Under the pieces are notes generated by a model. It made no database searches. It worked only from the letters and a program-made list of their open reading frames with translations, and was not told where the DNA came from. Below are positions 1-6,961 of a stretch of DNA of 64,000 nucleotides, piece by piece. Position 1 is the stretch's first letter. Every line of letters starts with the position of its first letter. The DNA is from Microtetraspora glauca. Lineage in GTDB: Bacteria > Actinomycetota > Actinomycetes > Streptomycetales > Streptomycetaceae. The stretch lies in the NCBI GenBank assembly GCA_000721275.1, contig JOFO01000003.1:1-64000 (forward strand), written 5' to 3'. A program made the translations under genes and the position numbers.

Positions 1-139
1 GGGGGGCGGTGCGGGCGGGGTGTCGGCGGCGTGGGAGCGGGGCGTCGGGGTGCGGAGCGGCGGTGCGGCCCGGAGGGGTGTCCGGTACGCGGGACGGGGG
101 GTCGGGGGGGGCGTGGGGGCCCGATACGGTGGAGGCACC

Positions 140-1381
140 ATGAGCGCATCGCAGACACCGGACGTTCCCGCCGTTCCCGCCGCGGACGTTCCCACGCTTC
201 TCGTCAAGATCTTCGGCAAGGACCGGCCCGGGATCACCGCCGGTCTCTTCGACACCCTGGCCGCCTTCTCCGTGGACGTCGTCGACATCGAGCAGGTCGT
301 CTCGCGCGGCCGGCTCGTGCTGTGCGCGCTGGTCACCGAGCCGACCGTCGCCTCGCAGGGCGAGCTGCGCGCCACGGTGCACAGCTGGGCCGAGTCCCTG
401 AAGCTCCAGGCCGAGATCATCTCCGGCATCGGTGACAACCGGCCGCGCGGTGAGGGCCGCTCGCACGTGACGGTGCTGGGACACCCGCTGACGGCCGAGC
501 AGACGGCGGCCATAACGGCCAGGATCGCCGGTTCGGGCGGCAACATCGACCGTATCTTCCGGCTGGCCAAGTACCCGGTGACGGCGGTCGAGTTCGCCGT
601 CTCGGGCTGCGCGACGGAGGTGCTGCGGACGGCGCTGGCCACCGAGGCGCACACGATCGGCGTGGACGTGGCCGTGGTGTCCGCCGGGCTGCACCGGCGG
701 GCGCAGCGGCTCGTCGTGATGGACGTGGACTCGACGCTGATCCAGGACGAGGTCATCGAGCTGTTCGCGGCGCACGCCGGGTGCGAGGAGAAGGTCGCCG
801 AGGTGACGGCGGCGGCGATGCGCGGCGAGCTGGACTTCGAGCAGTCGCTGCACGCGCGCGTGGCGCTGCTGGAGGGCCTGGACGCGTCCGTGGTGGACAA
901 GGTGCGGTCCGAGGTGCGGCTGACGCCGGGCGCGCGGACCCTGATCCGCACCCTGAAGCGGCTCGGCTACCAGGTGGGCGTCGTCTCGGGCGGCTTCACC
1001 CAGGTCACCGACGACCTGAAGGAGCGGCTGGGCCTCGACTTCGCCCAGGCCAACACCCTGGAGATCGTCGACGGGAAGCTGACCGGCCGGGTGACGGGCG
1101 AGATCGTGGACCGGGCGGGCAAGGCGCGGCTGCTGCGCCGGTTCGCGGCGGAGGCCGGGGTGCCGCTGGCGCAGACCGTGGCGATCGGCGACGGCGCGAA
1201 CGACCTGGACATGCTGAACGCGGCGGGGCTCGGCGTGGCGTTCAACGCGAAGCCCGTGGTCCGCGAGGCGGCGCACACCGCGGTGAACGTGCCGTTCCTC
1301 GACACGGTGCTGTACCTGCTCGGGATCACCCGCGAGGAGGTCGAGGCGGCGGACGTCGGCGAGGAGCCGCGCGAGCACTGA
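140..1381 (+). CDS. serB: Phosphoserine phosphatase SerB with N-terminal ACT domain
   Basis: Last step of serine biosynthesis: hydrolyses O-phosphoserine in the cytoplasm. The 413-residue protein has an N-terminal ACT-like regulatory half (PTLLVKIFGKDRPGITAG, about residues 15-180) and a C-terminal HAD phosphatase half. The HAD signature DVDSTLIQDE places the nucleophile at Asp195 and the acid/base at Asp197, and GDGAND (Asp351, Asp355) is the metal-binding motif. The length suits the long actinobacterial SerB with an N-terminal ACT region. I chose ATG 140 because GGTGGAGG lies 5-10 bases upstream; the open frame extends to about base 20, but that part is Gly/Arg-rich and not protein-like. 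A strong terminator follows. Confidence 0.95.
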   Translation: MSASQTPDVPAVPAADVPTLLVKIFGKDRPGITAGLFDTLAAFSVDVVDIEQVVSRGRLVLCALVTEPTVASQGELRATVHSWAESLKLQAEIISGIGDNRPRGEGRSHVTVLGHPLTAEQTAAITARIAGSGGNIDRIFRLAKYPVTAVEFAVSGCATEVLRTALATEAHTIGVDVAVVSAGLHRRAQRLVVMDVDSTLIQDEVIELFAAHAGCEEKVAEVTAAAMRGELDFEQSLHARVALLEGLDASVVDKVRSEVRLTPGARTLIRTLKRLGYQVGVVSGGFTQVTDDLKERLGLDFAQANTLEIVDGKLTGRVTGEIVDRAGKARLLRRFAAEAGVPLAQTVAIGDGANDLDMLNAAGLGVAFNAKPVVREAAHTAVNVPFLDTVLYLLGITREEVEAADVGEEPREH

Positions 1382-1400
1382 GCGCGTCCCGTACGGGCGT

Positions 1401-1457
1401 CGCGTACGGAAAGGGGCCCGGCCGTCCTCGTGGCGGCCGGGCCCCTTCGCGTACGCG
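1401..1457 (+). terminator. Intrinsic terminator after serB
   Basis: A perfect 14-bp stem (1411-1424 with 1434-1447, starting AAGGGGCCC) has a 9-base loop. A second 8-bp outer stem (CGCGTACG at 1401 with CGTACGCG at 1450) is separated by a small internal loop. There is no clear T-tract, as is common in Streptomyces. It lies between converging genes and may serve both. Confidence 0.8.
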
Positions 1458-1494
1458 CTCCGGGGCCGCGTACCGCTCCCCCGGTGCGGGCGGG

Positions 1495-2013
1495 TCAGTC
1501 GTGGGGCGTCCAGAAGGCGGTGAGGCGGGCCACGCCGTGTTCCACGGACTTCCAGGTGCCGGTGAAGGTGAGGACGGCGCAGGCGGCGGTCGGGTAGCCG
1601 CTGCGGTTCATGCGGGCGAGGGTGTCGCCCTCCGCCTCGCCGGCGAGCGCGTCGGCCAGGGCGTGCATGCCGGGGTTGTGGCCGATGAGGAGGACGTCGG
1701 ACACGTCGTCCGGGAGTTCGTTGAGGAGCGCGATGAGCTCGCCGAGGGACGCCTCGTAGATCCGCTCCTCGTAGACCGTCCTGGGGCGCTCGGGCAGCTC
1801 GTGGACGGCGAGCTTCCACGTCTCGCGGGTGCGGGCGGCGGTCGAGCAGAGGGCCAGGTCGAAGTGGATGCCGGTCTGGGCGAGTCTGCGGCCCGCCGCG
1901 GGGGCGTCCTTGCGGCCCCGCTCGGCGAGCGGGCGCTCGTGGTCGGTCTCCTGGCCCCAGTCTGCCTTCGCGTGCCGGAGCAGCACGATCGTGCGGGTTG
2001 ATTCGACGCTCAT
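1495..2013 (-). CDS. SixA-type histidine phosphatase family protein
   Basis: A 172-residue member of the histidine phosphatase (phosphoglycerate-mutase-like) superfamily, closest in layout to SixA phosphohistidine phosphatases. LLRHAKADWG near the N-terminus carries the catalytic Arg13-His14 pair, and VLLIGHNPGMH carries the second conserved His. The length fits the short SixA group. Its substrate cannot be told from sequence. I chose the ATG at 2013 because the RHA motif then sits about 12 residues in, as in the family; upstream codons are Arg/Pro-rich and no good ribosome site is visible, so a slightly different start is possible. It converges on serB. Confidence 0.85.
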   Translation of the reverse strand: MSVESTRTIVLLRHAKADWGQETDHERPLAERGRKDAPAAGRRLAQTGIHFDLALCSTAARTRETWKLAVHELPERPRTVYEERIYEASLGELIALLNELPDDVSDVLLIGHNPGMHALADALAGEAEGDTLARMNRSGYPTAACAVLTFTGTWKSVEHGVARLTAFWTPHD

Positions 2014-2048
2014 GGTCCACAGCTTGGCACGGATCCGCCCGTCCTGAC

Positions 2049-2255
2049 TCAGAGAGCGAGGGTTTGCCCGATGAGCTGGAGGAATCTGCCGATCCCGTCG
2101 CCTCCGGTGGCCGCGGCGGCCTCGCCGGGGCCGGTGACGAGCACGAGGAGGACGGTGAAGGCGGCCACCGGGAGGGCGAGGGCCCACCAGGGCAGCCGGG
2201 TGTCGACGCCGGCGGTGGTGGTGGTCCGGTCTCCGGTGCGGGTGAGGGCCGCCAT
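2049..2255 (-). CDS. Small single-pass membrane protein, unknown function
   Basis: A 68-residue protein with one strongly hydrophobic segment (LPWWALALPVAAFTVLLVLV, about residues 21-40) followed by a short polar tail rich in Gly/Ala and ending LLQ-like (RFLQLIGQTLAL). No catalytic motif is seen. It sits 35 bases upstream of the SixA-like gene on the same strand and may be co-transcribed with it. I chose the ATG at 2255 because the residues after it look like a normal soluble N-terminus; the frame extends further upstream without clear coding character. It looks like a conserved Streptomyces small membrane protein, but I recognise no function. Confidence 0.65.
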   Translation of the reverse strand: MAALTRTGDRTTTTAGVDTRLPWWALALPVAAFTVLLVLVTGPGEAAAATGGDGIGRFLQLIGQTLAL

Positions 2256-2390
2256 GGCCGCCTCCGTGGTGGGTACCCCGGGACGCGGTCCTCGGGGGAG
2301 GTGGGTGCCGCGGAACCGCGGTGTGTCTCCACCGTAGGGAGCGCGGGGGCCGCGGCCCATCCGGTGATCCACCCAGTCGCCCCTGAGTCT

Positions 2391-2400
2391 TTCCCCTAGG
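2391..2400. repeat. Perfect 10-bp palindrome in upstream region
   Basis: CCCCTAGGGG lies in the 281-base stretch (2256-2536) between the small membrane gene and the next small ORF. A related CCCTACCCC follows at about 2415. It could be an operator for the gene starting at 2255, 136 bases away. The rest of the stretch shows nothing I can name. Confidence 0.3.
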
Positions 2401-2536
2401 GGACGGCGGGGGTTTTCCCTACCCCTCGGCCGGATTTCCCCGCCCCTCGGCCGAACGGCCTGGTCGGCGGCCCGGGGCGGGCGCTTCCGTCAATCCTCCG
2501 CCCCGCGGCCCGGTCGGCCGGGGGCCGGGCCGGGGG

Positions 2537-2653
2537 TCAGGGGGACGCGAAGGAGGCGATGACGGCGATGACGACCGTGATGCCGAGCATCGCGCCGAGC
2601 ACGACGAGCAGCTTCTTCTGGCCGCCCTGGGGGTTGGGTTCGAGAACGGGCAT
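2537..2653 (-). CDS. SGM_5486-type transporter-associated small membrane protein
   Basis: A 38-residue ORF, short enough to be missed by most gene finders, reading MPVLEPNPQGGQKKLLVVLG and then a single hydrophobic helix (about residues 15-35) ending FASP. The short polar head followed by KK and a helix is a typical small membrane-protein layout. It lies 17 bases downstream of the MFS transporter on the same strand, so the two are probably one transcript. Streptomyces genomes carry a named family of such proteins beside this class of transporter (SGM_5486 family); I assign it from memory of that arrangement. Its role, perhaps a transporter accessory subunit, is unproven. Confidence 0.7.
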   Translation of the reverse strand: MPVLEPNPQGGQKKLLVVLGAMLGITVVIAVIASFASP

Positions 2654-2670
2654 GGACCCAGTCTCGCATC

Positions 2671-3972
2671 TCAGGATTCGTCCTCGACCGTCCGGTCCCG
2701 TCCGGCGAGCGAGCCCACGATCATCTGCGGCACCATCAGCCCGCCCATGAGGGCGATCGGCACGCCCCAGCCGCCGCTGTGCTGGTAGAGCACGCCGACG
2801 AGGAGGGGGCCGGGGATGGAGATGAGGTAGCCGACGCTCTGGGCGAAGGCGGAGAGCCGGACGACGCCGGCGCCGGTGCGCGAGCGCAGGCCGATCATGG
2901 TGAGGGCGAGGGGGAAGGAGCAGTTGGAGATGCCGAGGAGCACCGCCCAGACCCAGGCGCCGGCGGCGGGGGCGAGGAAGAGGCCGGTGTAGCCGACGAG
3001 GCCGCAGGTGCCGAGGGCGACGACGATCGGGCCCTGGTGGCGCATGCGGGTGGCCAGGCGCGGGATGACGAAGGCGAGCGGGACGCCCATGACCATGGTG
3101 ACCGCGAGCAGCACGCCCGCGGTGGAGGCGGGGACGCCCGCGTCGCGGAAGATCTGCGGCATCCAGCCCATGGTGATGTACGCGCCGGTGGCCTGGAGGC
3201 CGAAGAAGCAGGCGAGGGCCCAGGCGGTGCGGCTGCGGTACATGGGGCGGGGCGCGGCCGGGGTCTGCGCGGCGCCGGGGGACGCCGGGGCGCCCTGTTC
3301 GGTACGGGCCGTGCCGGCGCGGTCCTTGACGAGCGGGAGCCAGGGCAGGACGGCGAGGGCGGCGAGGACCGCCCAGACGCCGAGGCCGAGGCGCCAGTCG
3401 CCGTCGAGGGCGTCGGTGACGGGGACGGTCAGCGCGGCGGCGAGGGAGGTGCCGAGCGCCAGGGCCATCGAGTACAGGCCGGTCATGCTGCCGATGCGGT
3501 CGGGGAAGTACCGCTTGACGATCACCGGCATGAGGACGTTGCTGACAGCGATGCCCATGAGGGCGAGGGCGCTGGCGGCGAGGAAGGCGGCGGTGCCGGT
3601 CGCGAGGGGGCGCAGCAGCAGGCCGGCGAGGATGGCGGCCATGCCGGCGCAGACGACGGCGGCGGGGCCGAAGCGGCGTGCCAGGCGCGGGGCGGCGATG
3701 CCGAAGATCGCGAAGCAGAGCGGCGGTACGGAGGTGAGGACGCCGGCGACGGTGCCGCTCATGTGGAGGCCGGCGCTGACCTCTTCGAGGAGGGCGCCGA
3801 GGCTGGTGATCGCGGGGCGCAGGTTGAGCGCGGCGAGGACGAGTCCGACGGAAACGAGGCCGAGGGTCCAGCGGGGGGTGCGGGTGCCCTCCGGGGCGGC
3901 GGGGGCGGGGTGCTCCGGGGTGGGGGCCGGCCGGGTGGCGGCGGGGTCGAGGGTCTTCGGCTCGTCTGACAT
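2671..3972 (-). CDS. MFS transporter of the CynX/NimT type
   Basis: A 433-residue polytopic membrane protein with about 12 hydrophobic segments after a proline-rich cytoplasmic N-terminus (to about residue 35). The segment RWTLGLVSVGLVLAALNLRPAITSLG (given here in two parts: RWTLGLVSVGLVLAAL and NLRPAITSLG) with the NLRPA motif is characteristic of the CynX/NimT (cyanate / 2-nitroimidazole) MFS group. The substrate is unknown. It is divergent from a FadR-type regulator at 4053, with two palindromes in the 80-base gap, so that regulator very likely controls it. The ATG at 3972 gives the normal start for the family. Confidence 0.88.
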   Translation of the reverse strand: MSDEPKTLDPAATRPAPTPEHPAPAAPEGTRTPRWTLGLVSVGLVLAALNLRPAITSLGALLEEVSAGLHMSGTVAGVLTSVPPLCFAIFGIAAPRLARRFGPAAVVCAGMAAILAGLLLRPLATGTAAFLAASALALMGIAVSNVLMPVIVKRYFPDRIGSMTGLYSMALALGTSLAAALTVPVTDALDGDWRLGLGVWAVLAALAVLPWLPLVKDRAGTARTEQGAPASPGAAQTPAAPRPMYRSRTAWALACFFGLQATGAYITMGWMPQIFRDAGVPASTAGVLLAVTMVMGVPLAFVIPRLATRMRHQGPIVVALGTCGLVGYTGLFLAPAAGAWVWAVLLGISNCSFPLALTMIGLRSRTGAGVVRLSAFAQSVGYLISIPGPLLVGVLYQHSGGWGVPIALMGGLMVPQMIVGSLAGRDRTVEDES

Positions 3973-3978
3973 GGAACC

Positions 3979-4010
3979 ATCATAGAATCATGGGATGATT
4001 GGTTGTCCAA
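3979..4010. promoter_or_regulatory. Operator region for the divergent FadR-type regulator
   Basis: The gap between the MFS gene and the regulator holds AATCAT-GGG-ATGATT (3986-4000), a perfect 6-bp inverted repeat with 3-base spacer, a further ATCAT copy at 3979-3983, and TTGG-TTGT-CCAA (3999-4010). FadR-type GntR regulators usually bind short palindromes of this kind between themselves and their target. Confidence 0.6.
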
Positions 4011-4052
4011 TCTCGAACATTTCCTTCGACCCTTGCGGAAGGTGAGTCCCCC

Positions 4053-4751
4053 ATGGCCCTCGGCCACCCCCGGCGCACCGGTCTGACCGACCAGGTCATC
4101 GCCGAGCTGCGGAACCAGATCACCTCCGGCGAGTGGCCCGTCGGCTCGCGGATCCCGACCGAGCCCGAGCTGGTCGAGCAGCTGGGCGTGGCCCGCAACA
4201 CGGTCCGCGAGGCGGTGCGCGCGCTGGCCCACAACGGGCTGCTCGACATCCGGCAGGGCTCGGGGACCTATGTGGCCGCGACGAGCGAGCTGGCCGGGGT
4301 GATGCACCGGCGGTTCGCGGGCTCCGACCCGCGGCACGTGGCCGAGCTGCGCTCCACGCTGGAGTCGGCCGCGGCGCGGTTCGCGGCGCTGCGCCGCTCG
4401 GAACGGGACCTGAAGCAGCTGGACGCGCTGCTGCTGCGGCGCGAGGAGGCGTGGGAGTCGGGGGACGCGGAGCGGTTCGTGACGGTGGACGCCGCCTTCC
4501 ACCAGGCGGTGGTGTCGGCGTCCGGCAACGAGGTGCTGACCGAGCTCTACGCGGACCTGGGCGATCTCCTGCGGGAGTGGCTGCGCGACGACGTCGGGCA
4601 GGTGCTGCGGCCGGAGAACCACATGGACCACGCGCGCCTGGTGGACGCGATCCGGGACGGGGACGCGGAGCGGGCGGCGGAGGAGGCGGCCGGCTACCCG
4701 TTCATGTGCCTGGGCGGCCGGAAGGAGCAGGATCCGCCGGCTCGTGCGTGA
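4053..4751 (+). CDS. FadR/GntR-family transcriptional regulator
   Basis: A 232-residue regulator. Residues about 5-75 form the GntR winged helix (LTDQVIAELRNQITSGEWP ... GSRIPTEPELVEQLGVARNTVREAVRAL, with the wing GLLDIRQGSGTYV), and the rest is an all-helical FCD-type effector domain (FADR C-terminal), with the expected metal/effector residues in helices such as DAAFHQAVVSASGN. I chose ATG 4053, which has GGAAGG 11-16 bases upstream; a TTG at 3999 would start inside the operator. It is divergent from the MFS gene and probably represses both. Its last 50 bases overlap the 3' end of the opposite-strand gene. Confidence 0.9.
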   Translation: MALGHPRRTGLTDQVIAELRNQITSGEWPVGSRIPTEPELVEQLGVARNTVREAVRALAHNGLLDIRQGSGTYVAATSELAGVMHRRFAGSDPRHVAELRSTLESAAARFAALRRSERDLKQLDALLLRREEAWESGDAERFVTVDAAFHQAVVSASGNEVLTELYADLGDLLREWLRDDVGQVLRPENHMDHARLVDAIRDGDAERAAEEAAGYPFMCLGGRKEQDPPARA

Positions 4752-5106
4752 CCCACGCGGCGCGGACGTCCTTCCAGCAGCGGGCCGTGACGGTCGCGTG
4801 GTCGGCGGGGGCGACGTCCACGGGCGCGCTGTCGGCGTCGAGGTCCCACCAGGGGTCGCATTCGACGTGGAGCCGTATCCGGTCGGTCCGCGGATACGGG
4901 TTGCGGCAGTGGGCGGTGACCCGGCTGCCCTCGACGACCGTGTGGCAGGAGGCGCCGAAGTCCTCGGGGCCCTCGGCGGCCGGGACGGTCACGGCGATCT
5001 CCTCGGCGGGCGCGGGGGCCGCGTGGACCTCCGCGGCGACGGCGGTGCCGAGAAGCAGGGCGGCGACCGAGGCATGGGCGGCGAAGCCGCGGTGAAGCGC
5101 GCGCAT
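4702..5106 (-). CDS. Secreted protein with two Cys pairs, unknown function
   Basis: A 134-residue protein with a likely Sec signal peptide (MRALHRGFAAHASVAALLLG, cleavage probably after VHA, near residue 29) and a small acidic mature domain containing four cysteines (GASCHTVV, TAHCRN, HVECDPWW, TARCWKD) that could form two disulfides. I recognise no catalytic motif. Its 3' end overlaps the end of the convergent FadR-type gene by 50 bases, so the two transcripts are complementary there. The start has AGGTACGGGC upstream with GGAGGTAC, a good ribosome site. Confidence 0.72.
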   Translation of the reverse strand: MRALHRGFAAHASVAALLLGTAVAAEVHAAPAPAEEIAVTVPAAEGPEDFGASCHTVVEGSRVTAHCRNPYPRTDRIRLHVECDPWWDLDADSAPVDVAPADHATVTARCWKDVRAAWVTHEPADPAPSGRPGT

Positions 5107-5168
5107 GCCCGTACCTCCTCCCCGTGAGTAGCCGGAACGACACGCTTCGACCAGTCTGCGGTGATCCG

Positions 5169-5253
5169 CCCGACTTTTCGAGTCGGGGCCCGGGGAGGCC
5201 GGAAACGGCCGGGGCCGGGCCCGCGGTCCCGTGGAGGACGCGGGCCCGGCCCC
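5169..5253 (-). terminator. Two hairpins downstream of fabI
   Basis: A perfect 15-bp stem (GGGGCCGGGCCCGCG at 5211-5225 with 5239-5253) follows the fabI stop on the minus strand and looks like the terminator of the fabG-fabI operon. A second hairpin, CCCGACT-tttcg-AGTCGGG (5169-5187), lies between it and the secreted-protein gene. Confidence 0.7.
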
Positions 5254-5275
5254 GGGCCGGACGGTACGCGGGCGG

Positions 5276-6052
5276 TCAGGCGCCGATCGCGTGCAGGCCG
5301 CCGTCGACGTGGACGATCTCGCCGGTGGTCTTCGGGAACCAGTCGGAGAGCAGCGCGACGATCGCGCGGCCGGCCGGCTCCGGGTCGGAGAGGTCCCACT
5401 CCAGCGGGGAGCGGCTGTCCCAGACCTTCGCCAGCTCGCCGAAGCCCGGGATGGACTTGGCGGCCATGGAGCCGAGCGGGCCGGCCGAGACCAGGTTGCA
5501 GCGGATGTTCTGCTTGCCCAGGTCGCGGGCCATGTAGCGGCTGGTGGCCTCCAGGGCGGCCTTGGCCGGGCCCATCCAGTCGTACTGCGGCCAGGCGAAC
5601 TTGGCGTCGAAGGTGAGGCCGACGACCGAGCCGCCCTCGCTCATCAGCGGCAGCAGCGCCATCGTCAGGGACTTCAGGGAGAAGGCCGAGACGTGCATGG
5701 CGGTGGAGACGGACTCGAACGGCGTGTTGAGGAAGTTGCCGCCGAGGGCGTCCTGCGGCGCGAAGCCGATGGAGTGCACGACGCCGTCGATGCGGTCGCC
5801 GAGGTGCTCGCGGACCTGGCCCTCCAGGCGGGCGAGGTGCTCGTCGTTGGAGACGTCGAGCTCCAGGACCTTGACCTTCTCCGGCTGGGGCAGCTTCTTG
5901 GCGATGCGCTCGGTCAGCGTCGGCCGGGGCCAGGCGGTGAGGATGATCTCCGCGCCCTGCTCCTGGGCCAGCTTCGCGGCGTGGAAGGCGATGGAGGACT
6001 CCATCAGCACACCGGTGATGAGGATCTTCTTGCCCTCGAGGATTCCAGCCAT
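5276..6052 (-). CDS. fabI: Enoyl-ACP reductase, FabI/InhA type
   Basis: NADH-dependent reduction of trans-2-enoyl-ACP, the last step of each fatty-acid elongation cycle. The 258-residue Rossmann protein begins MAGILEGKKILITGVLMESS, the modified nucleotide loop of FabI/InhA rather than the TGxxxGIG of ordinary SDRs, and contains the FabI catalytic Tyr-x6-Lys (YDWMGPAK). It follows fabG with a 2-base gap, so the ketoreductase and enoyl reductase of fatty-acid synthesis are translated together. Being the InhA-type reductase, it is the expected target of isoniazid/triclosan-like inhibitors in related bacteria. Confidence 0.95.
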   Translation of the reverse strand: MAGILEGKKILITGVLMESSIAFHAAKLAQEQGAEIILTAWPRPTLTERIAKKLPQPEKVKVLELDVSNDEHLARLEGQVREHLGDRIDGVVHSIGFAPQDALGGNFLNTPFESVSTAMHVSAFSLKSLTMALLPLMSEGGSVVGLTFDAKFAWPQYDWMGPAKAALEATSRYMARDLGKQNIRCNLVSAGPLGSMAAKSIPGFGELAKVWDSRSPLEWDLSDPEPAGRAIVALLSDWFPKTTGEIVHVDGGLHAIGA

Positions 6053-6054
6053 GA

Positions 6055-6774
6055 TCAGTGACCCATTCCCAGTCCGCCGTCAACCGGGATGACGGCTCCA
6101 GTGATGTACGAGGCGTCGTCGGAGGCGAGGAACCGCACGGCGGCCGCGATCTCCGCCGGCTGCGCGTAGCGGCCGAGCGGGACCTGCGACACGATGCCCG
6201 CGCGCTGCTCGTCGGTGAGCACGGCGGTCATGTCGGTGTCGACGAAGCCGGGCGCGACGACGTTGAAGGTGATGTTCCGCGAGCCGAGCTCACGGGCGAG
6301 CGAGCGGGCGAAGCCCACCAGACCGGCCTTGGAGGCGGCGTAGTTGGCCTGGCCGGCGGAGCCGAGCAGACCGACGACCGACGAGATCAGGACGACGCGG
6401 CCCTTCTTGGCGCGGAGCATGCCGCGGTTGGCGCGCTTCACGACGCGGAAGGTGCCGGTGAGGTTGGTGTCGAGGACGGACGTGAAGTCCTCCTCGGACA
6501 TGCGCATGAGGAGCTGGTCCTTGGTCACGCCGGCGTTGGCCACGAGGACCTCGACCGGGCCGTGCTTCTCCTCGATCTCCTTGTACGCCTGCTCCACCTG
6601 CTCGCTGTCGGTGATGTCGCAGCGGACGGCCAGGCAGCCCAGCGCGGCGAGCTCGGCCGGCGGCTCCCCCGACCGGTAGGTGTACGCGACCTTGTCGCCC
6701 GCCTCGGCGAACGCGCGGGCGATGGCGAGGCCGATGCCCCGGTTTCCTCCGGTGACGAGAACCGAGCGGCTCAA
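6055..6774 (-). CDS. fabG: 3-oxoacyl-ACP reductase FabG
   Basis: NADPH-dependent reduction of 3-oxoacyl-ACP in fatty-acid synthesis. The 239-residue SDR has the cofactor loop TGGNRGIG near the N-terminus, NAGV, the catalytic Ser in ISSVVGLLG and YAASK as the Tyr-x3-Lys motif, and ends with the usual VDGGLGMGH. The start is a TTG at 6774: AAAGGGTG lies just upstream and the protein then begins directly with the first strand, SRSVLVTGG. The frame stays open further upstream without protein-like sequence. It is the first gene of the fabG-fabI pair. Confidence 0.93.
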   Translation of the reverse strand: MSRSVLVTGGNRGIGLAIARAFAEAGDKVAYTYRSGEPPAELAALGCLAVRCDITDSEQVEQAYKEIEEKHGPVEVLVANAGVTKDQLLMRMSEEDFTSVLDTNLTGTFRVVKRANRGMLRAKKGRVVLISSVVGLLGSAGQANYAASKAGLVGFARSLARELGSRNITFNVVAPGFVDTDMTAVLTDEQRAGIVSQVPLGRYAQPAEIAAAVRFLASDDASYITGAVIPVDGGLGMGH

Positions 6775-6848
6775 CGGATCACCCTTTCGATCAGCGGTCT
6801 GGTACCTCGAAAATCTATCGGTCCCCTCCGCGATCCGCGGAATCGGTC

Positions 6849-6880
6849 CCCGACAGTGGCGTACGGATGTCACTGTCGGG
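6849..6880. promoter_or_regulatory. 10-bp inverted repeat between fabG and tldD
   Basis: CCCGACAGTG (6849-6858) and CACTGTCGGG (6871-6880) form a perfect inverted repeat with a 12-base spacer in the 187-base divergent promoter region. Arm centres are about two helical turns apart, which suits a dimeric repressor; it could also form an RNA hairpin in the tldD leader. Confidence 0.45.
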
Positions 6881-6961
6881 TCCCTACATAAACCCCCTGG
6901 GCAATCCGGCCCGAAGCGCGACATGATCGGGGCGACCGGTCGTACACGACAGGAGACAGCT

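Noticed and set aside
1..139. N-terminal extension of SerB to base 20
   Set aside because: Low-complexity Gly/Arg sequence; ATG 140 has a good ribosome site and gives the family length.
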